From: an uncultured Marvinbryantia sp.
GTDB taxonomy: Bacteria > Bacillota > Clostridia > Lachnospirales > Lachnospiraceae
Assembly: GCF_905201705.1 (NCBI RefSeq)
Contig: NZ_CAJKOX010000008.1
Coordinates: forward strand, 62,001-126,000
Direction of reading: 5' to 3'
Length of the DNA stretch: 64,000 nucleotides
Part shown: positions 51,601 through 60,336 of the stretch, in pieces
Position numbering within the stretch: the first letter of the stretch is position 1
How the letters are laid out: each line of letters begins with the position of its first letter
Made by a program: the position numbers and the translations under genes
The notes under the pieces: generated by a model
The model's input: the letters and a program-made list of their open reading frames with translations, nothing else
What the model was told of the DNA's origin: nothing
Database searches by the model: none

Positions 51601-52205
51601 GCGGCGTTGACCACGTTCTTGCAAGCGGCATGGACATCAACGTAATGGTATTCGATACCGAGGTTTACTCCAACACAGGCGGACAGGCTTCCAAGGCTAC
51701 ACAGCCGGGTGCTATCGCACAGTTCGCTGCTGCAGGTAAAGAAGTGAAGAAGAAAGATATGGCTTCCATCGCTATGTCCTACGGCTATGTATACGTAGCA
51801 CAGATCGCTATGGGTGCTGATTACAACCAGACCGTTAAGGCTCTTGCAGAGGCAGAGGCTTATCCGGGACCGTCACTGATCATCGCTTACGCTCCGTGTA
51901 TCAACCATGGTATCAAGAAGGGCATGAGCAAGGCTCAGACCGAGGAAGAGCTGGCTGTAAAGACTGGTTACTGGCATCTGTTCCGCTTCAATCCGCAGGC
52001 GGAGAACAAGTTCACCCTGGATTCCAAGGCTCCGGACTACACCGGATACGAAGAGTTCCTCAACGGCGAGGTACGTTACAATTCTCTGAAGCGTGCTAAT
52101 CCGGAAAGAGCTGCAAGACTCTTCGCAAAGAACCAGAAGTGCAACGAAGAAAGATATGCATATCTGAACAAACTGGTTGGGCTGCACGCAGCAGACAAAG
52201 AGTAA
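48666..52205 (+). CDS. nifJ: Pyruvate:ferredoxin (flavodoxin) oxidoreductase
   Basis: A 1179-residue single-chain PFOR that converts pyruvate and CoA to acetyl-CoA and CO2, reducing ferredoxin. Domains I-II bind pyruvate and TPP partners (YSDVAAIFPITPSS, TEMQSEAGAAGAVHG). Two 4Fe-4S ferredoxin motifs follow (CIQCNRCSYVCPHA, CTGCGSCANVCPG), then a C-terminal TPP domain with the third cluster ligands (CAGCGETPY, and a later Cys). AAGGAGGAA precedes ATG 48666. Codon use is markedly more biased than in neighbouring genes, as expected for a very abundant enzyme. Confidence 0.98.
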   Translation: MARKMKTMDGNHAAAHASYAYSDVAAIFPITPSSVMAEATDEWATQGRKNIFGQEVQVTEMQSEAGAAGAVHGSLSAGALTTTYTASQGLLLMIPNLYKIAGEQLPGVFNVSARAIASHALSIFGDHSDVYACRQTGAAMLCESSVQEVMDLTPVAHCAAIKGRIPFINFFDGFRTSHEIQKIETWDYEDLKDMVDMDAVDAFRKHALNPNHPCQRGSAQNPDIFFQAREACNPYYDAMPAIVQEYMDKVNAKIGTNYKLFNYYGAEDAEKVIVAMGSVCDTIEETIDYLMAAGEKVGVVKVRLYRPFSAEALIAAIPETVKQITVLDRTKEPGAMGEPLFLDVVAALKGSKFDSVPVFTGRYGLGSKDTTPAQIVAVYNNTTKQKFTLGIVDDVTNLSLELGAPLVTTPEGTINCKFWGLGADGTVGANKNSIKIIGDNTDMYAQAYFDYDSKKSGGVTMSHLRFGKKPIKSTYLIHKANFVACHNPSYVRKYNMVQELVDGGTFLLNCPWDMEGIEKHLPGQVKSFIANHNIKFYVIDGIKIGKEIGLGQRINTVLQSAFFKLANIIPEEQAIDLMKAAAKATYGRKGDAIVQMNYDAIDAGAKQVVEITVPESWKDAAEEDIIAKDVTGKRQDVVDFVNTVQHAVNAQEGNNLPVSAFKDYVDGSTPSGAAAFEKRGIAVDIPVWNPENCIQCNRCSYVCPHAVIRPIALTEEEAAAAPEGMKTLPMTGMAGYKFAMVVSAYDCTGCGSCANVCPGKKGAKALTMENMEANAASQKYFDYGVELPIKTDVVEKFKENTVKGSQFKQPLLEFSGACAGCGETPYAKLITQLFGDRMYVANATGCSSIWGNSSPSTPYTVNAKGQGPAWSNSLFEDNAEFGYGMLLAQKALRDGLKVKVQALLDCDCCGEDVKAAAQEWLDTFSVGGANSVATDKLVAACEACGCDDCQEVLKNKDFLAKKSQWIFGGDGWAYDIGFGGVDHVLASGMDINVMVFDTEVYSNTGGQASKATQPGAIAQFAAAGKEVKKKDMASIAMSYGYVYVAQIAMGADYNQTVKALAEAEAYPGPSLIIAYAPCINHGIKKGMSKAQTEEELAVKTGYWHLFRFNPQAENKFTLDSKAPDYTGYEEFLNGEVRYNSLKRANPERAARLFAKNQKCNEERYAYLNKLVGLHAADKE

Positions 52206-52222
52206 ATTTAGATAATTTACGG

Positions 52223-52252
52223 GGACCGGCGCATATGCGCCGGTCCTTTTTT
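52223..52252 (+). terminator. nifJ terminator
   Basis: A perfect 24-bp palindrome (52223-52246) followed by six T. Confidence 0.9.
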
Positions 52253-52324
52253 GCGGTTGCCGTACATCCAAAGGAAGCTGCCTGGCGGATTCACTGAAAA
52301 ATTTTCTGTGCAAATTCCACACGA

Positions 52325-52347
52325 AAAAACGTCTGCGGGACGTTTTT
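52325..52347. terminator. Second hairpin downstream of nifJ
   Basis: AAAAACGTC/GACGTTTTT stem with a 5-base loop and A and T runs on both sides, so it can terminate in either direction. Confidence 0.65.
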
Positions 52348-52365
52348 GTCGTATGCGTAGCAACA

Positions 52366-52396
52366 AAAAAAGCTGACAACAGACGTCAGCTTTTTC
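52366..52396 (-). terminator. Terminator of the 52428 minus-strand gene
   Basis: AGCTGAC (52371-52377) pairs with GTCAGCT (52385-52391), with A-run on the left and T-run on the right, so it works in both directions between convergent genes. Confidence 0.75.
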
Positions 52397-52427
52397 TGCA
52401 TATTTTTAGGATGTTATTTGGCGTTTG

Positions 52428-52862
52428 TTAAGCTGCCTTCGGCTTCGCTTCTTTTGTCTTCTTCATATACAGAGAGATCTCTGAAAACAGGAAGCTGAGT
52501 ACCAGGAGCGCCGCACAGATGTAAATCTCGTTCATGTGCTGGAACGGCTCGATTCCGTAAATGGTATCGGAGATCGGCCAGATCATCATGCGGATGAACA
52601 TCAGAAATGCGATGCCGCTGCCTGCGCAGAGCACTACCGGAGCGTATGCCGCGATCTTATTGATCAGCAGCATCACGATAGCGACGCCTGCGGTGATACC
52701 AAGAAGAAGGCAGATGTTTGAATCATAAATTTTTTCCTTGTATGTGATAGAACTGAATTTTGTCCCGTACATAAAAGCGGATACAGCGCAAAGAACCGCG
52801 GCGATAATGCCGACATAAAAGCCGAGCGCTTTTTTTACGGGGGCTTTTTGTGTGTTTGTCAT
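52428..52862 (-). CDS. Small four-span membrane protein
   Basis: A 144-residue protein with four hydrophobic segments (FYVGIIAAVLCAVSAFMY, LLLGITAGVAIVMLLI, APVVLCAGSGIAFLMFI, EIYICAALLVLSFLFSEI) and a basic, Lys-rich tail. AAAGGAG lies nine bases upstream of its ATG on the minus strand. I recognise no family with certainty. It is likely monocistronic. Confidence 0.7.
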   Translation of the reverse strand: MTNTQKAPVKKALGFYVGIIAAVLCAVSAFMYGTKFSSITYKEKIYDSNICLLLGITAGVAIVMLLINKIAAYAPVVLCAGSGIAFLMFIRMMIWPISDTIYGIEPFQHMNEIYICAALLVLSFLFSEISLYMKKTKEAKPKAA

Positions 52863-53487
52863 AAGAAAACTCCTTTCCCTCTCGATTCTTAGATTAGGAA
52901 TACAGCTTAAAAGAGAGCAGCGGGCGCGCTGCGCGCCGGTGTACGGACAGGCGAACGTGCTTCTTTTAAATTTTTCATGCGCGTCTCAGAATTTGTCCGC
53001 AGCCGTCCGAAAACCGCATTTTCCGGATACCGTGCAGAAAAATCCGCAGAAAACTCACGCATATCGTCAAAAACAATTATGACATGGAATAGGATTTCTG
53101 TCAAATTGCCGGAAAATGAATAAACGGTTTCGGAAAATACATTTTTGGCATTTTACGACTCAATAAAAAGAATCCACGACAAAAATAATGGTTCGTGTGA
53201 GGAAAAAGAACGCGAATGAATAGGATGTCACATTGCGGCGCGTCGGGAATCGTACACGACAGGAGATAAGACTTCCCAAAAACAGAAAAAATGCCTATAA
53301 TAAGGACAACTATATGTATTTGTTTTGTATAAAAATACCCTGCGTCAATCGCGCATCTGAATCCGGTGTGGTGCAAAAAAGACGAAGGTTATGCAAAACA
53401 GCGCGCAGCTTCCCCGCATGGAGGCCGTGCAGATACGGAGTTAAGGTTAAGTCACACACAATTTTCAAGAAAGAGAGGAGACTGCAT
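52863..53487. other. Long intergenic region before the GH3 gene
   Basis: No credible gene. It has a perfect GC palindrome (52923-52937) and scattered A/T runs. A TATAAT (53296-53301) has no good -35 (TTCCCA at 53273), so the GH3 promoter may be activator dependent. Reading frames extending into this gap lack ribosome binding sites. Confidence 0.5.
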
Positions 53488-56400
53488 ATGAGGTCCTCAA
53501 AGAAAAGAACGCTCAAGAAGGTTTTAACGAACATCTTTGTTGTTTTGCTGGTGCTCGTGTATTTCGGCAGCTCGGTCGCAAGCGAGTTTACCGGACAGAT
53601 CAATTCTTTCCTGGGTATTTCTACATCCAAAATGGTCAAAAAGGATGGAAGTCCTGTTGACGAAAATGATTATGCAAGATACTATGACAGCGAATTTACA
53701 TCGGTTGCCGACTTAAAGGCTGCCGGACTTGCAAAGGTACGTGAGGTGGAAGGCGAGGGCGCCGTTCTGCTGAAAAACGATAATAACACACTGCCGCTGC
53801 AGGGAACAGACGTATCCCTCTTTGGTGCAACGGCAATCTCCCCGGTATACGGCGGTACCGGCTCCGGCGCGGTATCCTCCGCGGACGCTCCTTCCTATAA
53901 GGACGTCATGGAAGAGGGCGGCTTTACGGTCGTGAACAGCGACCTGCTCGACTGGTACCTGGAGGAGGAATACGGACGCGATTTTGATGATGGAAACATC
54001 AACGAGGCTTCCTGGAAAAGCATCAATAAGTCTGACGCTGCAAGCAGCTTCGGCAACGGCGAGACCGCGATCTTTGTGGTTGGCCGTGTGGGCGGCGAGG
54101 CAAACGACCTCAAGAGCGTAAACCACGACGACGGCAAAAACGGCGATTATCTGACTTTAAACAAAAACGAGCGCTCCATTCTGGAAGGGCTGAAGGAGCT
54201 GAAGGATGCAGGCGATATTTCCTCTATTGTTGTGCTGATCAACAGCGCAAACCCGATTTCCGCGGAGTTCATCAACGAAGAGGATTACGGCGTTGACGCG
54301 GCGCTGTGGATCGGTTCTGTCGGACAGACCGGTCTTTATGCGGTGGCTGATATCCTCTCCGGCTCGGTGAATCCGTCCGGTTCGCTCCCGGATACCTGGT
54401 GGGTGGACAACCTGCTTGACCCGGCGATGGCAAACTTCGGAAGCTACACCTATGAAGGCTCTGACGGTTACGATTTTGGTTCCCACGGACGTGTATACAA
54501 TATGTATGTTGTATATCAGGAGGGCATTTATGTCGGCTATCGCTACACCGAGACGCGTTATGAGGACGTAGTGCTTGGCACGGAGAATGTTGGCGACTAC
54601 GAGTATGACGAGGTTGTGGCATATCCGTTCGGCTACGGTTTAAGCTACACCGAATTTGAAATGTCCGATATGGAAGTGACGAAGAGCGGCGAAGGTCAGG
54701 AGACGACCTACACGATCAATGTCAACGTGACGAACACCGGCGACGTGGCTGGTAAGAAGGCAGTGCAGATCTATGCGCAGAAGCCGTACACCGACTACGA
54801 CAAAGAAAACCAGATTGAAAAGGCGGCGGTAGAGCTGGTTGGCTACGGCAAGACGCAGATGCTCGAACCGGGCGCAAGCGAGACCGTTACCGTAGAGGTG
54901 CCGGAGTACTTCCTTACCTCTTATGACGCATACGGCACCGGCGTTTACATTCTGGACGAAGGGAAGTATTACTTCACGGCGGCGGACAACTCCCATGCTG
55001 CGGCAAACAACATTCTTGCTGCAAAGGGCAAAAAGGTATCCGACGGCATGACAGAGGATGGCAATGCGGACATGGTTTACGATGTAGACTATGATTTCGA
55101 CAGCGAGACCTATGCGACGGCATACGGCACCGGCAACGAAGTGACCAGCCTGTTTGCGGACGCGGATATCAACCGCTACGAGGGCAGAGGCGACAACTCC
55201 GTTACCTATATTACCCGCAGCGACTGGGAGGGCACGACCATGATGTTCACCCCGGACGATGACGAGGGATGGAATACGAACTATGTGAAACTGACGATGA
55301 CGGATCAGATCGCAGCGGACGTTGTGCTTGACGATGCGGATATCCCGGAGAACGACGGAAACTGGCCGACGATGGGTTCCACGGAGACAGAGTACCAGTT
55401 AATCGACATGCTGCAGGACGATGCGGGCAATCCGATCCCGTACAGCGATGCGAAGTGGGAGGAATTCCTCGACCAGCTCACCTACAGCCAGCTCAGCAAG
55501 CTGTGCGCGGTTGGTCTTCGTATGACGGTTGCGGTACAGGAAATCGGCAAACCGGAAACGCTCGACCACAACGGACCGAGCGGTGTGACACAGGCATACA
55601 GCATCGGACCGAATGGTTATGCAACACAGACGAATGACCCGGATAAGGATCAGACGGGTACCTGCTATCCGTGCAACGGTATCATCGCGGCAACCTTCAA
55701 CGACCAGCTTGTAGAGGAAGTCGGTACGCTGATCGGCGAGGACGCTATGTGGGCAGGCTATGCAGGCTTCTACGGCACTGGCCTTAATATCCACCGCACA
55801 CCGTACGCGGGACGTGTATTTGAGTATTATTCTGAGGACGGTATCCTCACCGGTCTGATCGCAGGCGTGGAGACGGCGGCGATCCAGGCAAAGGGCGTAT
55901 ATGTTTACAACAAGCATTTCGTTCTGAATGATCAGGAGGAACAGAGACAGGGTATCGGTACCTGGTGCAATGAGCAGGCGCTGCGTGAGCTTTACTTAAG
56001 AGCATTCGAGCTTCCGATCGTAAATTCGGATGCGAAGTGTGTGATGACGGCGTTCAACCGTCTCGGCGCAATGTGGTCCGGCGCAATGTACAACCTGCAG
56101 ACGGCATGGCTGCGCGGTGAGGCCGGTATGACTGGTTTCGCAGTAACCGATATGTACGACGGCAGCTACATGTCCAAGCCGCACGAGGTTCTGGCAGGAA
56201 ATGATATCCCGGACAACTATCCGGGCGTGAGCGGAACGAATGTGGAGGGCGCAGCGAGCGACCTTGGCTTTGAATTTGCAGACTATGCTCCGGGAGCTTC
56301 CAAGGAGAACGCACAGATCGCACAGGCGATGAGAGAATCTGCACACCGCATTTTGTACACGGTAGTACATTCCCGCGGTATGGACGGCATCAGCGCGGAT

Positions 56401-56544
56401 ACGATGATCGTGCATGTGACGCCGTGGTGGTCCACGCTGCTGACGACACTGACATACGTGTTTGCAGTGCTGTCGCTGCTAAGCGCACTCTGGCTGATCC
56501 TTGATATTGCAGGCTTTAGCTTCAAAAAGAAAAAGAAGGCGTAA
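53488..56544 (+). CDS. Membrane-anchored GH3 glycosidase with permuted domains
   Basis: A 1018-residue enzyme. After an N-terminal membrane anchor (NIFVVLLVLVYFGSS) comes the domain normally at the C-terminus of GH3 (EGAVLLKNDNNTLPL), then a Fn3-like part (VNVTNTGDVAGKKAVQIY), then the TIM-barrel part with KHFVLNDQEEQR and the nucleophile Asp888 (FAVTDMYDG). This reversed order is known from some ruminococcal beta-glucosidases. A second membrane segment (LLTTLTYVFAVLSLLSALW) and a Lys-rich tail end the protein, so it is anchored at both ends with the catalytic part outside. AGAGAGGAG precedes ATG 53488. Confidence 0.88.
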   Translation: MRSSKKRTLKKVLTNIFVVLLVLVYFGSSVASEFTGQINSFLGISTSKMVKKDGSPVDENDYARYYDSEFTSVADLKAAGLAKVREVEGEGAVLLKNDNNTLPLQGTDVSLFGATAISPVYGGTGSGAVSSADAPSYKDVMEEGGFTVVNSDLLDWYLEEEYGRDFDDGNINEASWKSINKSDAASSFGNGETAIFVVGRVGGEANDLKSVNHDDGKNGDYLTLNKNERSILEGLKELKDAGDISSIVVLINSANPISAEFINEEDYGVDAALWIGSVGQTGLYAVADILSGSVNPSGSLPDTWWVDNLLDPAMANFGSYTYEGSDGYDFGSHGRVYNMYVVYQEGIYVGYRYTETRYEDVVLGTENVGDYEYDEVVAYPFGYGLSYTEFEMSDMEVTKSGEGQETTYTINVNVTNTGDVAGKKAVQIYAQKPYTDYDKENQIEKAAVELVGYGKTQMLEPGASETVTVEVPEYFLTSYDAYGTGVYILDEGKYYFTAADNSHAAANNILAAKGKKVSDGMTEDGNADMVYDVDYDFDSETYATAYGTGNEVTSLFADADINRYEGRGDNSVTYITRSDWEGTTMMFTPDDDEGWNTNYVKLTMTDQIAADVVLDDADIPENDGNWPTMGSTETEYQLIDMLQDDAGNPIPYSDAKWEEFLDQLTYSQLSKLCAVGLRMTVAVQEIGKPETLDHNGPSGVTQAYSIGPNGYATQTNDPDKDQTGTCYPCNGIIAATFNDQLVEEVGTLIGEDAMWAGYAGFYGTGLNIHRTPYAGRVFEYYSEDGILTGLIAGVETAAIQAKGVYVYNKHFVLNDQEEQRQGIGTWCNEQALRELYLRAFELPIVNSDAKCVMTAFNRLGAMWSGAMYNLQTAWLRGEAGMTGFAVTDMYDGSYMSKPHEVLAGNDIPDNYPGVSGTNVEGAASDLGFEFADYAPGASKENAQIAQAMRESAHRILYTVVHSRGMDGISADTMIVHVTPWWSTLLTTLTYVFAVLSLLSALWLILDIAGFSFKKKKKA

Positions 56545-56553
56545 TCCGGCACA

Positions 56554-56578
56554 GGTCCGGGCAGTTTCTGCCCGGACC
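56554..56578 (+). repeat. Hairpin between GH3 and GH2 genes
   Basis: An 11-bp perfect stem (56554-56564 with 56568-56578) with a 3-base loop and no T tract, likely an mRNA stabiliser or processing site. Confidence 0.7.
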
Positions 56579-56600
56579 CTGAAAAGAAAGGAAAAAGACT

Positions 56601-58529
56601 ATGAGAAGACGTGAGAGTCTGCTGAACCGGGAATGGCAGTTTGCCGGCCCCGACAAAAAAATTACAACCGTCCGCCTTCCCCATACCTGGAATAATATCG
56701 ACGGACAGGACGGCGGCAACGATTATTACCGCGGTACCTGCACCTACACCACCACCTTTGCGGCGCCTTCCTTCGATCCGGAGACGGAGTGCGTGTATCT
56801 GGAATTTGACGGCGTGAACGCGACGGCGGACGTCACCTTAAACGGACGCGCCTGCTGTCATCACGACGGCGGCTATTCCACCTTCCGCGTGGAGGTGACA
56901 GACCTTCTGCAGACGGAAAACGATCTGCAGGTGGCGGTGGACAACAGTGTGAATGACCACGTGTATCCGCAGAAGGCGGACTTTACCTTCTACGGCGGCA
57001 TTTACCGCGATGTAAAGACCATCGTGGTTCATAAAAAGCATTTTGACATGGATCACTTCGGCGGACCGGGCGTGAAGATCACGCCGGTTGTGGACGGAGA
57101 GGACGCAAAGGTAACTGTGGAGAGCTGGAACAATGCGCCGGAGGCGGAGACGGTGATCACCATTCTGGACGCTGCCGGGAAACCGGCTGCGGCTGGCGCG
57201 GGAAGCAATGCGGTGATCGTGATGAAGAAGCCGCACCGCTGGGACGGCGTAAAGGATCCGTACCTGTACACGGCGGTGGTTGAGCTGAAGGAAGACGGCA
57301 TCGTGCTCGATGAGGTGCGCCTGCGTTTCGGCGTGCGTGCATTCCATGTGGATAAGGACAAGGGCTTTTTCTTAAACGGCCGCTGCTATCCGCTGCGGGG
57401 CGTATCGCGCCACCAGGACAGAAAAGGCCTGGGCAATGCAATTACAGAAGCTGAGCATGATGAGGACCTGGAGCTGATCCGCGAGATGGGCGCCACCTCT
57501 ATCCGCCTTGCGCATTATCAGCACAGCCAGTATTTCTACGACCGCTGTGATGAGATGGGCTTTGTGGTGTGGGCGGAGATCCCCTATATTTCCGAGCATC
57601 TGCCGAAGGGACGCGAAAACACGATCTCGCAGATGAAGGAGCTGATTACTCAGAATTATCACCATGCCTGTATCGTGTGCTGGGGCGTGTCGAATGAGAT
57701 TACGATCTCAACGAAGGACAAGAAGGACATGCTGGATAACCATCATGTGCTGAATGATCTCTGTCATGAGATGGATTCTACGCGTCTGACGACGCTTGCC
57801 TGCTACGCGATGTGCGGACCGTTCAACAAGGTGGCGCATATCACGGATATCGTGGGCTGGAATCTGTACCTTGGCTGGTATGTGCCAGGGCTGTTTTTAA
57901 ACGACCTCTGGATCAGTTTCTTCCATCTGGTGTACCCGAAGCGCTCCCTGTGCTTCTCGGAGTACGGCTGTGAGGGTATGCCGAATCTTCACTCGGAGCA
58001 TCCGCGCCGCGGTGACCACACGGAGGAATATCAGGCGAAGTATCACGAATTTATGCTGCGCTGCTTTGAGCGGCATCCGTATATGTGGGCAAATTACGTG
58101 TGGAATATGTTTGACTTCGCAGCCGACGCGAGAGATCAGGGCGGCGAGCCGGGCATGAACCACAAAGGGCTTGTGACCTTCGACCGCAAGACGAAGAAGG
58201 ACAGCTTCTATTTATACAAGGCGTTCTGGAGTGACGAGCCGTTCGTGCATATCGCCGGGAAGCGCATGGCTGACCGCACGGGTGCAGAGACGAAGGTGAA
58301 GATCTACACGAACCAGCCGCATGTGAAGCTGTACAACAACGGCAAGGTGATGGGCGAGGCGGATGCGGATAAGGTAGTTACCTTTACGGTTCCGCTTTCC
58401 GATGTGAACAAGCTGGAGGTGCGCGCGGGCAAGCTGCGCGACACGGCGGTGCTCAGAAAGGTGAGCAGCCCGAATCCGTCCTATAAACTGAAAAAGGATA
58501 AAAACAGGCAGAAGAGCAACTGGGTATAA
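56601..58529 (+). CDS. GH2 beta-galactosidase-like enzyme
   Basis: A 642-residue cytoplasmic GH2 enzyme with sandwich, immunoglobulin-like and TIM-barrel domains: LPHTWNNIDGQDGGNDYYRG, LRGVSRHQDRKGLGNA, SIRLAHYQHSQYFYDRCDE. The acid/base is Glu366 (GVSNEIT) and the nucleophile Glu454 (CFSEYGCEG). The C-terminal NHKGLVTFDRKTKKD block suits beta-galactosidases of this length. It also contains N-x-K, so a glucuronidase activity cannot be excluded by that motif alone. It is in a unit with the GH3 and GPH genes. Confidence 0.85.
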   Translation: MRRRESLLNREWQFAGPDKKITTVRLPHTWNNIDGQDGGNDYYRGTCTYTTTFAAPSFDPETECVYLEFDGVNATADVTLNGRACCHHDGGYSTFRVEVTDLLQTENDLQVAVDNSVNDHVYPQKADFTFYGGIYRDVKTIVVHKKHFDMDHFGGPGVKITPVVDGEDAKVTVESWNNAPEAETVITILDAAGKPAAAGAGSNAVIVMKKPHRWDGVKDPYLYTAVVELKEDGIVLDEVRLRFGVRAFHVDKDKGFFLNGRCYPLRGVSRHQDRKGLGNAITEAEHDEDLELIREMGATSIRLAHYQHSQYFYDRCDEMGFVVWAEIPYISEHLPKGRENTISQMKELITQNYHHACIVCWGVSNEITISTKDKKDMLDNHHVLNDLCHEMDSTRLTTLACYAMCGPFNKVAHITDIVGWNLYLGWYVPGLFLNDLWISFFHLVYPKRSLCFSEYGCEGMPNLHSEHPRRGDHTEEYQAKYHEFMLRCFERHPYMWANYVWNMFDFAADARDQGGEPGMNHKGLVTFDRKTKKDSFYLYKAFWSDEPFVHIAGKRMADRTGAETKVKIYTNQPHVKLYNNGKVMGEADADKVVTFTVPLSDVNKLEVRAGKLRDTAVLRKVSSPNPSYKLKKDKNRQKSNWV

Positions 58530-58571
58530 GGCGCTTATCCTGCTGTAGAAAAAAGAAAGGAGTCTGTGGAA

Positions 58572-60146
58572 ATGAGTAATAATTCTGCAAAGACGACCGG
58601 GCAGGACAGCATGAACCGCGCGAAAGCGTATCAGCTTGTGCTTTTCCCGCTGAACAACGGCGCGACAAATGTATACTTTGTGTTAGTGCTTTCCTACATC
58701 GCGATGTTCGGCAACGGCGTGCTCGGCCTGTTGATGGCGTTTGCGACTATCATGGTGACGGCGATGCGTCTCTGCGATGCAATCACCGATCCGATCATTG
58801 GCGCGCTGATTGACCGCACCAGCGGCAAATTTGGCAAATTCCGTCCGTTTATGATCATCGGCAACCTTGTCATGGCGGCGAGTGTGCTGGTGCTGTATCT
58901 GTTTACCCCGCTGATCCCGGAATCTATGATGTGGCTGCGCTATGTGCTGTTTGTGCTGCTGTATTTTATCTGGGTGATCGGTTATACCTTCCAGACCTCC
59001 TGCACCCGTTCCGGGCAGACGGTTCTGACAAATGATCCGAAGCAGCGCCCGATGTTTACGCTGTTCAATACGGTTGGAAGCCTTATCGGTATGGGGGCGA
59101 TGCAGTTCCTGGCACCGATCATCCGTTCCAACGTTGGCGACTACAACACGGCGGAATTTTACCGTGTGCTCGCCCCGCTTGGCATCGTGATCTCGATCGT
59201 GCTGACGATCCTGGCAGTGATCGGTATCTGGGAGAAGGACCAGCCGAAGTATTACGGCATCGGCGGAGCAAACGCCGAGAAGGTAAAGGTTTCCGAGTAC
59301 ATTGCAATTATCAAGGGCAACAAGCCGATGCAGCGTCTGATGGTTGCCGGTGCGGGCTGTAAGCTGGCACTCGCTATCGCCACAAACGTGTCCGTACTGT
59401 GTATGCTGTACGGCTGTATGATGGGAGATTACGACGGACTGTATCTGCCGATGATGGTGCTCGGCTATGCATGCTCGGCGCCGTTCTTCCTGCTGACGAT
59501 CCGCACTTCTCAGAAGGAGGGGCAGAAGGCATCTCTGGAGAAATATGTGCGCCTGGCGCTGATCATGTACGTAGGCGTGCTTGTACTGCTGCTCTTCTGG
59601 AGGCAGGGCGACCCGGCATTCAACCTTTCCCTTATGGGAGAGAATGGGCTTTCCATTAATCTGTACACGATCCTGTTTATCGTATTCTTTGGCATCGGCT
59701 ATGGAGCGTACTATTCTACTGCAGATATGCCGATCCCGATGGTTGCGGACTGCTCGGACTACGAGACGTACCGCTCCGGCAAATATATTCCGGGTATCAT
59801 GGGTACGCTGTTCAGTCTGGTAGATAAGCTGGTTTCCTCGCTCGCTACCACGGTTGTTGCGATTGCGGTATCGTTTATCGGTCTTTCTGACCTTCCGGCA
59901 GCAGAGACGCCGTATGCGCCCGGCATGAACTGGGTGGTGATCGTGCTGTTCTGCATCATCCCGATGCTGGCATGGATCGCGACGCTGATCGCGATGAAGG
60001 GCTACACGCTGACCGGATCAAAGATGAAGGAAATCCAGGCGGTGAACGCGGCAAGAAAAGCGGCGATCGCTGACGGCAAGACGATGGAGCAGGCGATGAA
60101 GATGTATCAGACCATCGATCAGGTTCCGGCGGAATTTAAATCTTAA
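58572..60146 (+). CDS. GPH-family sugar:cation symporter
   Basis: A 524-residue transporter with about 12 membrane segments of the MelB/XylP family: DAITDPIIGALIDRTSGKFGKFRPF is the signature loop (quoted in two parts: DAITDPIIGALID and KFGKFRPF). AAAGGAG lies nine bases before ATG 58572; GTG 58566 is too close. It probably imports the disaccharide product cut by the surface GH3, for the GH2 enzyme inside. Confidence 0.9.
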   Translation: MSNNSAKTTGQDSMNRAKAYQLVLFPLNNGATNVYFVLVLSYIAMFGNGVLGLLMAFATIMVTAMRLCDAITDPIIGALIDRTSGKFGKFRPFMIIGNLVMAASVLVLYLFTPLIPESMMWLRYVLFVLLYFIWVIGYTFQTSCTRSGQTVLTNDPKQRPMFTLFNTVGSLIGMGAMQFLAPIIRSNVGDYNTAEFYRVLAPLGIVISIVLTILAVIGIWEKDQPKYYGIGGANAEKVKVSEYIAIIKGNKPMQRLMVAGAGCKLALAIATNVSVLCMLYGCMMGDYDGLYLPMMVLGYACSAPFFLLTIRTSQKEGQKASLEKYVRLALIMYVGVLVLLLFWRQGDPAFNLSLMGENGLSINLYTILFIVFFGIGYGAYYSTADMPIPMVADCSDYETYRSGKYIPGIMGTLFSLVDKLVSSLATTVVAIAVSFIGLSDLPAAETPYAPGMNWVVIVLFCIIPMLAWIATLIAMKGYTLTGSKMKEIQAVNAARKAAIADGKTMEQAMKMYQTIDQVPAEFKS

Positions 60147-60210
60147 TGGAAAGCTGCCGCGAATAGTAGTTTTTAACAATAATTTTGTACAATTTTGTAT
60201 GATTTCTCAT

Positions 60211-60239
60211 TTGTAAAATTGACATTTCTATATTATAAT
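60211..60239 (+). promoter_or_regulatory. Promoter of the LytTR two-component genes
   Basis: TTGTAA (60211-60216), 17 bp, TATAAT (60234-60239). Just upstream AATTTTGTA is repeated at 60181-60189 and 60191-60199, a 10-bp tandem direct repeat that may be a regulator site. Confidence 0.65.
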
Positions 60240-60260
60240 AGGGTATAGAAGTGGCGGAAT

Positions 60261-60309
60261 GACCGCTGAATGCGATATCCTGACGGATATACGCTTCGGC
60301 GGTCGTTTT
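60261..60309 (+). terminator. Leader terminator or attenuator before the LytTR gene
   Basis: A long hairpin (60261-60280 with 60285-60304, two bulged or mismatched positions) followed by GTTTTT. It lies 15 bases after the predicted start of the leader and 30 bases before ATG 60337, so it should attenuate the regulator genes. It could alternatively end the GPH gene. Confidence 0.75.
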
Positions 60310-60336
60310 TATGATATTAATGGGGGAGGAAGAGCG

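Noticed and set aside
52863..53487. N-terminal extension of the GH3 protein from 53233
   Set aside because: The upstream frame is open, but only ATG 53488 has a ribosome site and it begins a proper basic-then-hydrophobic anchor.
60181..60199. Classical LytTR operator
   Set aside because: LytTR proteins bind two 9-bp repeats spaced about one extra turn; here the repeat period is only 10 bp, so the match is not specific.
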